Source of the DNA: Lophium mytilinum | Taxonomy: Eukaryota; Ascomycota; Dothideomycetes; Mytilinidiales; Mytilinidiaceae | Assembly: GCA_010093605.1 (NCBI GenBank) | Contig: MU004194.1 | Span: 12,908-76,907 of the forward strand | Reading direction: 5' to 3' | DNA length: 64,000 nt | Shown: positions 1-9,917 of the stretch, piece by piece | Layout: the number at the start of each line of letters is the position of its first letter | Numbering within the stretch: the stretch's first letter is position 1 | Made by a program: the position numbers and the translations under genes | Notes under the pieces: generated by a model | The model's input: only the letters and a program-made list of their open reading frames with translations | Database searches by the model: none | What the model was told of the DNA's origin: nothing

Positions 1-3000
1 ACCTTATTAAAAAAGCTAGTAAGCTACCTAAAGCCCGGCTATATACTATATTAAAGAAAGAACTTAAAGTTATTAAGAAATAGATTAATAATAACCTTAA
101 TAAAGAATTTATCTATAAGTTATAATTCTCTATATTCTCCCCTATACTTCTTATCTAGAAGCCTAAAGAAGGTGTTTATTTCTATATTAACTATAGGGCT
201 ATTAATACTATAATAGTTAAAATAAGATACCTACTACTACTTATCTAAGAAATACTCTAAAAGCTTAGTAACGCTAAATAGTATTCTAAACTAGATATTA
301 TTTCTATATTTAATTAAATCTAAATATAGGAAGAAGATATAAGTCTTACAGCCTTCTCTATATAATAGGGATAGTATAAATCTATTATTATACCCTTTAG
401 CGTTATAGAAGGCTCTAGATAATTCTAATTCTTTATTAATTATATATTATATAACTACCTAGATAATTTCTATTTAGCCTATATAGATAATATTCTAGTC
501 TATATAAATAGTACTAAAGAGGAACATAAAGAGCACGTTATAAAGGTACTAGAAAGGCTTAATAAAGCTAGCCTTAATTATAACTTTACTAAATATAAAT
601 TTAATAAAATAGAAATTAAGTACTTAGGTCTTATTATTATAATAGGCGGCGTCTATATAGACTCTAAGAAAGTCGCCGCTATTATTAACTAGAAGATACT
701 AATATACCTACGCGATATATAAGCTTTCTTAGAATTTACTAACTTCTATTAACGCTTTATATACGCGTTCTCTTAAATTATTAGCCTACTTATATCTATA
801 ATAAAGACTATAGATAGTAAAAAAACTAAACTTAAAGTATAGTTTATCTAGAATATAGAATATAATAAAGCTTTCTAAATACTTAAAATAGTATTTACTA
901 CTATACCTATTCTATACTACTTCTAATACGGCAAGAAGGTCTATATTAAAATAGACGCTTCTAACTATATTATTACTAGTATTATATCTTAGGTAGGGGA
1001 GAATAGTTTACTCTACTCTATTACCTTCTTCTTATCTAAAATAAGCCTCTAGGAATATAACTATAAAATCTATAATAAGAAACTATTTACTATAGTTAAA
1101 GCCTTTAAAGAATAGTATTTTAAACTAGTAAGCGCTAATTTAGATAACTCTATAGATATACTTATAGATTACTATAATCTTAAGTATTTTATATTAACTA
1201 AATACCTTAATTATTACTAAGCCTGCTAGGCTAGATTTCTTACTAGATTTAACTTTAAGATTATCTATTAACCTAGTATTCTTAAAGAAAAACTAGATAG
1301 CCTTATAAGAAGATTATAAGACCTTTCTACTAATTTAGATAACCTCTATAATTAATTTTAATACTAAATAGTTTTTAAATCTTATAACTTAGGCCTAGGT
1401 ATTATACTAATATATTTACTAAATATTAACTTAAGCTTATCTAATAATAGCCTAAGCTGCATACTAAATCTAATTAGGCTAGTACCTTACTATAAAGAGT
1501 TAGACCTATTACTAACTATAGAGTTACTACTATTAAAAATATACTCTTAATTTCTTCTTATATCTATAATACTACGCAGCTATATATATAATAATATTCT
1601 TAACTCTAACTCTAACTCTAACTCTAACTCTAACTCTAACTCTAACTCTAATCTTTACCTTAAACCTAATTCTTCTCTTATAATTAAACTACCTTCTATA
1701 AATAATAATAATCTCTATATAGAGCCTAATCTAGTCTATTAGTATATACTTACTAAGCTATTTAATAAAGGCTATTTTAGCCCGCTATAGAACTTACTAG
1801 AGCTGCTATTTAATTCTATACTTTATAAACTTATTACTCTTATATATAATAGTAAGCGCGCGCTCCCTTAATCTCTATATAATATTATTAGTAATCTTAA
1901 TATCTTAGAATTTAAAGTCCGCTATAATTAACTATACTACTATAGCTAATTATATATATCTATATATAATAACTTATATTTTAAGCTTTTATAGCTTACC
2001 TATAATACTACTATTAGCGGACACCTAGAAAAGTATAGTATATATAAACTTATTTAATATTACTACTTCTAGCTAGGTATATATAATTTAGTTAAGAACT
2101 ATACTAGCGCCTACTATAGCTATAAATAGTTAAAAGCCTTCTATAATAAGAAATAAGGTCTTCTATATTTACTTAATATACTAGAATAGCGCTAGACTAA
2201 TATTACTATAGATTTTATTATAGAGCTCCCTCTCTATAAGTATAATAGCTAAGTCTATACTAAGATTCTTATTATTATCTACTGCGTAAGTAAAGAGCGT
2301 TACTATATTTCTATAAGCGGCACCTCTATTAATAATATTATTAATACCTTTTTCTATAAAATCTACTACCTCTATAGCCTTCCCTATATTATTATTAGCG
2401 ATCGCAATCTATAATTTATTTTAGATATTTAGAAATATATTTATAAGTATATTAATATTTATTAGAATATCTCTATAGTAGCCTACCCTAAAACTAATAG
2501 ATAAATAGAAAATATAAACGCTATTATAAAGGCCTACCTTAGGTAATTTATTAATTACTACTAGAATAACTAGATTAACTACTTACCTATTAGTAAGTTC
2601 TTAGTAAATAACTAAGTTAATACTTCTACTATAATAATACTATTCTTTATTAATAAAGGTTTTTACCTGTACTCTAGGCTTAAGCCTCTACCGGGCGTAA
2701 TAAATAATATTATACTAGACCCTCTATCTACGCCTACTTTTAGTACTAACGCTACTATCTATTACTATTAGCTTAAGAGTAATAAGTATATTAACTAGAT
2801 AAAGAATATTCTAAATAAATATAAGGCTATAATAATATAGGTATAGACTAAATAGATAGACTATATAAACTAATATTATAACCCTCTACTAAAGCTCTAA
2901 GTTAATAACTAGGTATAGCTTAACGCCTGTAATATAAAGATAACCCGCCTAAATAAGTTACTTAATTATAAGAATCTTAGTTCTTTCTATATTATAAAGG

Positions 3001-3827
3001 TTATTAATAAGGGCTATACCTTTTAACTTAACTTTATAAATATAAGCCTTAAAGGCTCTTAAATATACTCTATCTTCTATCTATACCTACTCTATCTAGA
3101 TAGATTCTATCTACTACTAGGCTAATACTAGCTACTACTACCTTCTATCTAGGTTATTAATTCTATTACCTTTAAATTAGTTAAATAACACGCGATTACG
3201 CGTATTATTAATAGCTACTAGCGTAGTTATAGACTAAAAGAACACCGCTACCTTAAATATAAAGAACTCTATAAAGAATACTCTACTCTATAGAAATAGT
3301 AACTATAGAAATAGTTTATATCTAAAGCCGCGGATCTAATTAGTAAATTCTATAACCTTAACCTAGATACTAATAGTTCTTATCTAGACTTTAAACTAAA
3401 TAATAATTAGCGCGCGCGTCTTACTAATAATAATAACCTTAATAATAATAACCTTACTACTAACTATTTATAATTATAATTACTCTATACTAAGCTATAT
3501 TCTTATCTTTATATAATTACTTTACTATATCTCTATACTATAATTAATAGCCTTATATAGTTTATTATAACTTTATATATAATAACTATAATAAGATTAG
3601 AATCCTTAGCTGTATAAAGTAGGCTAAGCTGTTATAATAGAAAAGCCCTTATAAGTAATACCTTAAGCACGCTAGCTTCTTATATATTAGTATATAACTA
3701 ATAATTAACTAAACTATACTATATAATTTACTATACTAGATAACTATACTCTTATATTTAAACCTAACACGGCCTATAATACTATTTTTTTTTTCTTTTT
3801 CTTTTCTAGTATTCTTAAATAGGGGGG
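1..3827 (+). mobile_element. Ty3/gypsy LTR retrotransposon internal region, RIP-degraded fossil
   Basis: Relics of a pol region are recognisable in the order typical of Ty3/gypsy. Reverse transcriptase lies at about 120-700, RNase H at about 850-1350, and integrase at about 1950-2800 with a chromodomain-like or other tail beyond. The element runs off the left edge of the window. It is thoroughly broken, with very many stops in every frame. Base composition is extreme: almost no CpA or TpG remains and TpA is in great excess, which is the footprint of repeat-induced point mutation. The element is inactive. Age cannot be dated from divergence, because RIP can saturate quickly. Confidence 0.85.
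1599..1651. repeat. Hexamer microsatellite (CTAACT)n inside the retroelement
   Basis: About eight to nine perfect copies of the hexamer CTAACT sit between the RNase H-like and integrase-like parts of the fossil element. The unit resembles the telomeric CCCTAA with one C replaced by T, but it lies well inside the element, so a simple microsatellite is the safer call. Confidence 0.85.
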
Positions 3828-4075
3828 TAGTATAATAGATTATACTCTATTTTCTAGTTATATATTTATCTATTACTAGCCTTCTACCTCTATACCTATT
3901 ATATTACCTTGCGCTGCCTATGCGCTAGCCTACCTAGCGCCTATACGCCTCTCTTCTCTATATATATAGTTTCTATCTAGAAGTCTTTCTTTCTACTTCT
4001 TATATAACCTTTTAAAATTAATCTATCTAGTTATCTTATACTACTAAGCTTCTCTATACTATAACTATAATATAA
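3780..4075 (+). repeat. Probable LTR with preceding pyrimidine- and purine-rich tracts
   Basis: A T-rich tract (about 3784-3806) and a short G-run ending near 3828 resemble the region upstream of a 3' LTR. The following 240 bp has no coding resemblance and contains a TATA-like stretch. It is therefore read as the LTR bounding the pol-containing fossil. The exact ends are not visible because RIP has erased terminal dinucleotides. Its partner LTR is outside the window. Confidence 0.45.
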
Positions 4076-6165
4076 AGTAGCTATATTTTCTAAATCTAAT
4101 ATAGCTATAAATAATTACTAGAAGCTAGAACTTAAACTAGAAGCCTAAGTAAAAGTACTACTAAAGCTCTATAGATAATATTAAGCTATTAAAGATTTAA
4201 AAGTATAAGAAATACCTAGATTATATAGTAGTATAGTAGTCTTTCTTTAAATTAATTCTATTAGTAGCTATATAGCTAAGGCTAAGCGCACTATATTTTT
4301 AGCTAGGTTTTTAAGAGATTTTTAGTTATAAAAAGAAGATATAAACTTAGTAATATTATAGTAACCTTATTAAATATAAGCTCTAGTAGTCTTTTAATAA
4401 GCTATTAGAGTCTATTCTTCTATAATAGATATTAGCTAAGTTCTAAGATACTCTAAAAGTAAAGCTAAACTTACCTTAAAATAAATAAGTCCCCTTACTA
4501 TTCTACTAATAATATTCTATATAGAATTTTTAATAGAGAGAAGAACTATCTAGATTATAAGCCTAAATATATTTACTAAACTAATAGCCTTCTAAGAATA
4601 TTTTTAAGTAGTAGTTGCAGGCCCTATAGATAGAAAAAGCCCTAGAATTCTTATTATAATCTACTTTTAAGCCTAAATACTATTTAAGAAGCCCTATAAA
4701 GTATAAAGTATAGCTATAGTTCTTATTTAAAATTAGTTTATTATTTCTAATATTACTAAGAAACTCTTAAAGTAGTATATTTCTCTAAGCTCTACTACTA
4801 CCTTTAAACTTTAGGGGGTATTTAGTATAGTTTAAATAATTAAAAGGTATAGCATAGTATTAGAAGGCTTAAGAAATTAAAATAGAATTATTAAAGGCTA
4901 TTAGCTATATATAGTATAGATTATAGAACCTCTAGACTATTAAAAGGTTAATAATTAATATAAGTATAATAGTAACTAGATCTTATTAGCTTTATTAAAA
5001 GAAAAAGTTAAACTATTATTAGAAACTTACTATAGGCCTATAAGGCTTTATAAGCTAAAATACCTAAGAATTTATAAGAGCGCGGAGCCTTATAACTATA
5101 GCTAGAGTCTAAAGAATTATTACCTCTACTATCTCTACCTCTTCCTAAATAGAGTAAGCTAGAGGCTATAGAACCTAGCTAAATATTAAGTAATATTATA
5201 ATACTAACTTAGAGTAAAGAGAAGTAGCCTAGAAGCTAAAAGAGAGAAAGTTCTAATAAAAGAATTAATAAAGAAGAATAATAGTAATAAGAAAAAAAGC
5301 TATAAGAGTCTTTAATAAACCTTTAAAGCTAAAAGAAGCTTAAACCTTAAAAAAGAAAGTTAAGTATAGAAAAAAGAGTATAAAAGTATTAAGAAGGCCT
5401 TATATATACTCTAGATTCTTAAATCTATTACTTCTAGATTACTACTTACTACTCTATAATATATTAATAGCTTCTTAAACCTATATAAGATTATAAGCTT
5501 CTTACTAAATTATAAGAAACTTTATAAGATCTTTAATAAGCCTATTATTAGCTATTATAGCTCTAATTATATATTAGAACCTAATGCGTGCTAGTATACT
5601 AATATTTATATTACCTTATAATTCCCTCTATTATAAATACTTTATAATTTCTTTTAATTCTTTCTTACTAGTAAGCTATTAAATATTCTAATACCTTTAT
5701 TATTCCCTCTACTAATATAGTAGTAGGCTTCTAAAGAATTCTAAACCCCTTTTAGATATATTACTATAATATTACCGCCTACTAATATACCTTTTATAGT
5801 ATTATATACTTCTAGAAGCTTTAAAGCTTTTAAAGAAGCTAATAGCCTAATATACTAATAGTATATAGTATAAAGTAGTAAGTATAATATACTATTATAA
5901 ATATAATTTAATAGTAAATTAGATCTAGAAGGGGAGAATATAGAATTCTTAATATATAGTTAATATTTAAATATTATATATATAATATATAGGTCTACTA
6001 TAGAAATACTTTTCTATATAAATCTAGTATAATTAAGGCCTATATAGGCCTCTCTAATATATATATAGCTTAGCTAGATTTCTATATAGAATTAATATCT
6101 ATTATTCTCTAAATTCTTATATTATATAATTGGAAATATTATAATAGCAGTACTATATTTATTTT
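4076..6165. mobile_element. Second RIP-saturated segment, possibly gag-side remains of an adjacent LTR element
   Basis: This block has the same AT-rich, CpA/TpG-depleted composition as the pol fossil. It follows the LTR-like stretch and has faint gag-like character, but no domain can be named with confidence. It could be the 5' part of a neighbouring or tandem copy. It is badly broken. RIP-type composition ends rather sharply between about 6130 and 6230, where ordinary sequence begins. Confidence 0.5.
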
Positions 6166-6531
6166 TAGGGGTTGGTTTCTACTATACTAGTTCTAGACTA
6201 TCTAGTCCCTTACAAGTAAATAACGCGACGAACCTATAGTAAGCAAGCCTAAGATCTGATAGTACTTATGGCTGAAAGCAAGGTAACATCTTCCCTCTCG
6301 TTATTATGATATCTTCTAGCAGTAGCCCGTTGCTTACGCCTGTCGACGACGCTTGGCCCACTTTCTCCATGATAGCGGCAAAGACGTCCGCCAAGTACTG
6401 ATCTTGTGAGTCTGCGATTCCTATCTATCCGCATATTGCGTTCTTCCGGAGTTGGTCGTTATTAGCTGAGACGGACGCGAGTCAATACTCAGCATTGTGA
6501 AGAAACTTGGTAGTTTGTTAATGATTAACGG
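6166..6531. other. Intergenic, boundary of RIP block
   Basis: Composition changes from RIP-saturated to ordinary within this stretch. No convincing gene, tRNA or repeat was seen. It probably holds the promoter of the Cys-rich protein gene that follows. Confidence 0.5.
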
Positions 6532-7446
6532 ATGAAAATTCACTCTTGTACCACACCCATAAAGATCTCCGGCTTCTATGACACGCAATTCTCCTCATTA
6601 AAACTTTTGAGACATTCGCAAAGACTCCTATTTGCACAGAATCCATCTCAAGCAGAAACTTATTCTCCCAAAGCCCCACCCAACATGCCTTCCCATTTCC
6701 CCGATTCCCTACGTGGCCATCTGGATCGCAAGCAGCGCAGGACCCGCATCCGCCATCCAGCGCCCGTCTACTCCACCACAGACACACATGACCTCCTCTG
6801 CGGGCACCGCATCACAAGCGACGACTCCGAATGCCGCCAAAACTGCCTGCACCCAACGGAGCGCCAGAAACAGCGTCCGCCATTCTACTGCCTTTCCTGC
6901 ATCGAAGATATCATCCGGAGCCATCTAAAGGACGTCGTTGAGAAGTTCAAAATCCAGCAAGCGCAAATTGGTAAGGATATATCGAAGCTCAGCCCGGGAT
7001 TTGTGGATATGCTGATTGATACGGAGGTCAAGCATGCGAGTTCGTATATGCTGAAGCATACGGATATGGAGGTTTGCGAGGTTGTTGAGAAGTGTGGTCG
7101 GGGATGTCAGGGTTCTCGAGAGGAACGCGGCCGATCGACTGATCGGAGGACTGGAAGTCGTCTTATGAGGGACCGGTCCTTGAGCCCGATCGTTGAGTCC
7201 GAGTCAGAGGAATCAGAGGAGGAAGAAGTTGAGACGCAGGAACCGCGAAGATATCGTCGCGACCGCTCTCCGCATAGACAGAATCGTGTGTATTGCGCCC
7301 CGGCAGTCCAGAATAGCAGGAAAGTCGAAGCGGACATAGACGACTTAGCTGACCACTTTGGAGATTCGCTCGGGTTTCGAGAGAGCGCGCTAATCGATGC
7401 GCTGGTAGGCCTGCTGGAAGTGGTCAACATGGAAGACGCTGAGTAA
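6532..7446 (+). CDS. Cys-rich protein of unknown function (paralog of the gene at 8219)
   Basis: I do not recognise a named family. The intronless frame gives 304 aa from the first ATG. A start at 6685 (253 aa, MPSHFP...) is as likely, because it aligns better with the start of the neighbouring paralog. The N-terminal half carries a possible zinc-binding pattern: C90-G-H92, C101-x3-C105 and C120-L-S-C123 followed by I-E. A helical stretch of about 60 residues ends at a further Cys. The C-terminal half is Arg/Ser- and Glu-rich with an acidic run, probably disordered. The gene 700 bp downstream encodes the same CxH / Cx3C / CLxC order with a different tail, so the two look like an old tandem duplication. 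Function is unknown; binding of metal is inferred from Cys spacing only. Confidence 0.65.
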   Translation: MKIHSCTTPIKISGFYDTQFSSLKLLRHSQRLLFAQNPSQAETYSPKAPPNMPSHFPDSLRGHLDRKQRRTRIRHPAPVYSTTDTHDLLCGHRITSDDSECRQNCLHPTERQKQRPPFYCLSCIEDIIRSHLKDVVEKFKIQQAQIGKDISKLSPGFVDMLIDTEVKHASSYMLKHTDMEVCEVVEKCGRGCQGSREERGRSTDRRTGSRLMRDRSLSPIVESESEESEEEEVETQEPRRYRRDRSPHRQNRVYCAPAVQNSRKVEADIDDLADHFGDSLGFRESALIDALVGLLEVVNMEDAE

Positions 7447-7630
7447 CTTAGCAGAATGAAAATTGATACGCAAAGTCTGCTTTGATATGTTGCGCAAAAT
7501 GCTCAAATTCCCTCTTGAGGTTTGCGTAGTATAGAAGACTGGAGGTCGAAAGAAAAAAGGCAAGACTCTGGCCTTTGGCCTATCAATACAACCCACTTTT
7601 ATCCAAAACTCAATCTTATGCCGATGTTGA
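7447..7630. other. Short 3' flank, no feature
   Basis: This is downstream sequence of the Cys-rich gene leading into the dispersed repeat copy. Nothing else was seen. Confidence 0.4.
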
Positions 7631-7775
7631 AGTTCGAGCAGTGCATATTAGACTGCCTCTTGACTGACTAGCGACTGAGCAGCCAGGCTACCCCTTACAG
7701 TGGTGGCGAGCGAGCAGTGTTCGAGCTACGCAGTGACGATTCTCTGTGCCCAGACTTGGGATCTAGTACTGTACA
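7631..7775 (+). repeat. Dispersed repeat, copy A
   Basis: This is a full-length core copy of a repeat found at least six times in the window. Landmarks shared with the copies at 23965 and 46001 are GCAGTGNANATTAGACTGCC, then CAGCCAGGCTACCCCTTACA, then GTGG..GAGCGAGCAG, GCAGTGA and TGTGCCCA. It lies in the intergenic space between the two Cys-rich paralogs. No coding capacity was seen. Confidence 0.8.
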
Positions 7776-8115
7776 TGGGCAAATAGGAATGGGAAGATCT
7801 TTTGAAACTTTTGGCTTCTTAGTTACGTGACATACCGCCAGCTTCCTACTCGTATTTTCCTATATGGCCCCTTCGGACCTTTACCACCATTACTTTTACC
7901 CTAGATCTATACCCGAGAATACCCAGCGTGCAAGGCAACTACCGCGTTCAAGCGTCTCCGCGTCTACTAAAACGCAATGCGTTGTAAAAAAGCAAGCCAT
8001 GAGCCAGGTTGCCTATGAAAACATTCACTGACCTGATCGCCTACGCCGCTGCCAAGCGTTGTGAACCTGCCTCCTTCCTCCCACTTCTTCTTCTTCAAAG
8101 TCGCGACACACAGAA
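7776..8115. promoter_or_regulatory. Upstream region of the second Cys-rich gene
   Basis: This is non-coding sequence with no recognisable repeat. It ends in a pyrimidine-rich stretch just before a TATA box. Confidence 0.4.
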
Positions 8116-8122
8116 TATATAA
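8116..8122 (+). promoter_or_regulatory. TATA box of the second Cys-rich gene
   Basis: TATATAA lies 28 bp before the ATG at 8144 and 103 bp before the ATG at 8219. If transcription starts about 30 bp downstream, the first ATG would be at or very near the cap site. This favours 8219 as the used start codon. Confidence 0.5.
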
Positions 8123-8218
8123 GAACCCTCCCCAAACAGAAGAATGAGCAGCAACATATTCAAAACCATCCCCTCACACCAAACACCTCCTTCCAACACA
8201 TCACCACAAATCACTACT

Positions 8219-9187
8219 ATGGCGCCCCCCAACAAAGGCACCGGAGTCGGCTACTACCGCTGCAACCGCTGGGGCAACCTGCACCGACTTGAAGGCTGCC
8301 TCCACATCATCCAAACGCCGCCATCCAACGACGCATCAAAGAGCGAGCCGTGCGGAACAAACTGCGTAGTGGAGACCTCGGCGAAGAGGCTCCATGGCCC
8401 GTTCCTCTGCTTGCAGTGTCTGGAGGAGTACTGCTTCAGCCAGTACATCGCGATCAAGGACAAGTTCGCGCAAGACAACCCTGGAACCCCGTGGCCGGCG
8501 GATGAAGCAGAGATTGCTGCGAAGATCAAGGGGCTCAGCGTACAGGTCGGCGACCACATTGTGAAGCGTCTCCCCCTGGTGCGCAAATGTGCGCCCTACG
8601 AGGGGCCACTTCTGACAGCTTTGCTCGACGTGGACACTACTGTTGGTACAACCGGAGGAAGCGGTGATCTGGCAGCTGGTGAAGGAGACGCAGACGGCGA
8701 TTCTGGAACGACAGGGCCGCCTCTGACACCCTCCGTCAACGTGGACACTACTGTTGGTACAGCCGGAGGAAGCGGTGATTTGGCAGCTGGGGAAGGAGAC
8801 CTAGAGGGCGATTCAGGAACGACGAAGCCGCCTCTGGCAGCCTCCCGCGACGTGGACACTACTGTTGACAAAGCCAGCGGAAGCGGTGATCTGACAGCCG
8901 GTGAAGGAGACGCAGTTGGTGAAGGAGACGCAGCCAGCGAAGGAGACGCAGACGGCGATTCTGGAACGACATCGACAGAGCTTCAGCCATCGGCTGCTCT
9001 ACTACTGGTGGCGGAGGTTGAGAAGCTTCAGGTTGAACTGGAAGAAGTGGCTGAGGGCAAGCGAACGGATGATTTCGTTGAGAAAATGGTCTCAAAACTT
9101 CAAGGGCAGGTCAGAATGTTCGAGGCCACGGGTAAGCGCAATGCTAAGAAGGATCGCCGCCGCAAGTCGTCGACCCAAGGCGTGTAG
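8219..9187 (+). CDS. Cys-rich protein with acidic tandem repeats, unknown function
   Basis: This is a single-exon gene of 322 aa from MAPPNKG; an in-frame ATG at 8144 would give 347 aa. In 347-aa numbering the Cys region holds C52-L-H54, C70-x3-C74 and C89-L-Q-C92 followed by L-E-E. This is the same order and spacing style as in the gene at 6532, so the two are paralogs. After it come three repeats of 37 residues (162-198, 199-235 and 236 onward) of the type VDTTVGTxGGSGDLAAGEGD, rich in Gly, Asp and Thr. A predicted coiled coil (about 285-330) follows, with a Lys/Arg-rich tail that could act as a nuclear signal. There is no signal peptide. The function is unknown. Confidence 0.7.
   Translation: MAPPNKGTGVGYYRCNRWGNLHRLEGCLHIIQTPPSNDASKSEPCGTNCVVETSAKRLHGPFLCLQCLEEYCFSQYIAIKDKFAQDNPGTPWPADEAEIAAKIKGLSVQVGDHIVKRLPLVRKCAPYEGPLLTALLDVDTTVGTTGGSGDLAAGEGDADGDSGTTGPPLTPSVNVDTTVGTAGGSGDLAAGEGDLEGDSGTTKPPLAASRDVDTTVDKASGSGDLTAGEGDAVGEGDAASEGDADGDSGTTSTELQPSAALLLVAEVEKLQVELEEVAEGKRTDDFVEKMVSKLQGQVRMFEATGKRNAKKDRRRKSSTQGV
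8627..8960 (+). repeat. In-frame 111 bp tandem repeat, three units
   Basis: The units begin at 8627, 8738 and 8849, each opening with codons for (D/N)VDTTV. The third unit is extended by shorter GEGDA-type repeats. The period is a multiple of three and the repeats are very similar, so copy number is likely to vary between strains. Confidence 0.9.
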
Positions 9188-9218
9188 TCCTTGCGTACAG
9201 CGCTAGGCGACAAGTTCA

Positions 9219-9330
9219 AGCACTCGGATATCACGCTGCTGGGGCTTCGCTTATGCTCGTTTGATACTGCTGTAAGGAGGACCTCAGCTAGTAGGTAGCC
9301 AATCAGTTAAAAGCCAACCCAATTTCCACC
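9219..9330 (-). repeat. Dispersed repeat, copy F (inverted)
   Basis: The reverse complement of this stretch matches the repeat family. The stretches equivalent to CACACGGAT.TATCACTGCT, GCTCG.T.GA.AC and CTGTAAGG appear in the expected order. It starts about 30 bp after the stop codon of the Cys-rich gene. Confidence 0.65.
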
Positions 9331-9432
9331 TTCTCATCATTAAAATTGATTGGGCATTGTGAAGTGCGTGATATAAAGGATTGAACAGCGAAGCTTTGAA
9401 TGTGACTCACAAACCAGTAGCTCGAATTTCAG

Positions 9433-9525
9433 TTTTGCTCGCTGGATGGCACTGTCAGGAGGACCTCAAGTATCAGGTCATCAACAAGCCAAAAGGCAGG
9501 GTAATTCCGACTGTACGAAGAGAAG
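9433..9525 (-). repeat. Dispersed repeat, copy G (inverted, diverged)
   Basis: The reverse complement matches the core of the family (TTGCTCGCT, CACTGT, AGG and GGCAG..TAAT landmarks in order). A further weak fragment may follow at about 9563-9600. The rest of 9188-9917 shows nothing else. Confidence 0.55.
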
Positions 9526-9917
9526 AATGATGATGTAGATTTTTCGCTTCCCAGGCTTTCACCTTGCTTGCTTGATACCGCCTTTGGGAGCACTGTATAA
9601 ATACGATGACCTACCTAAATCTCAGTCTTTCATGTATTTCATCACCGTACACATAGCTTATCAGCTTCCTACTTCCAACCTAGATCAGACACTAGGCATG
9701 CCAAGATATTAATAACCATCATCACATACACATGTACCTTGTAGTTTCCAAAGAAAGAGTTTTATCATTTCCAATGACGAATAACGCGCAAACAAAGCCG
9801 CATTATCCAACGTAAGTATTCTAGACGATCAGCAAGCGCAAACCGCCATCGTTCATGACCAGACAGTCATCACGACTCATCTAGCCCATCTTCAGGATCA
9901 GATCCCCACTACTTATC

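Noticed and set aside
1-6165. Mitochondrial insertion as explanation for AT-richness
   Set aside because: Recognisable gypsy pol parts and the specific loss of CpA/TpG fit RIP of a nuclear retroelement better.
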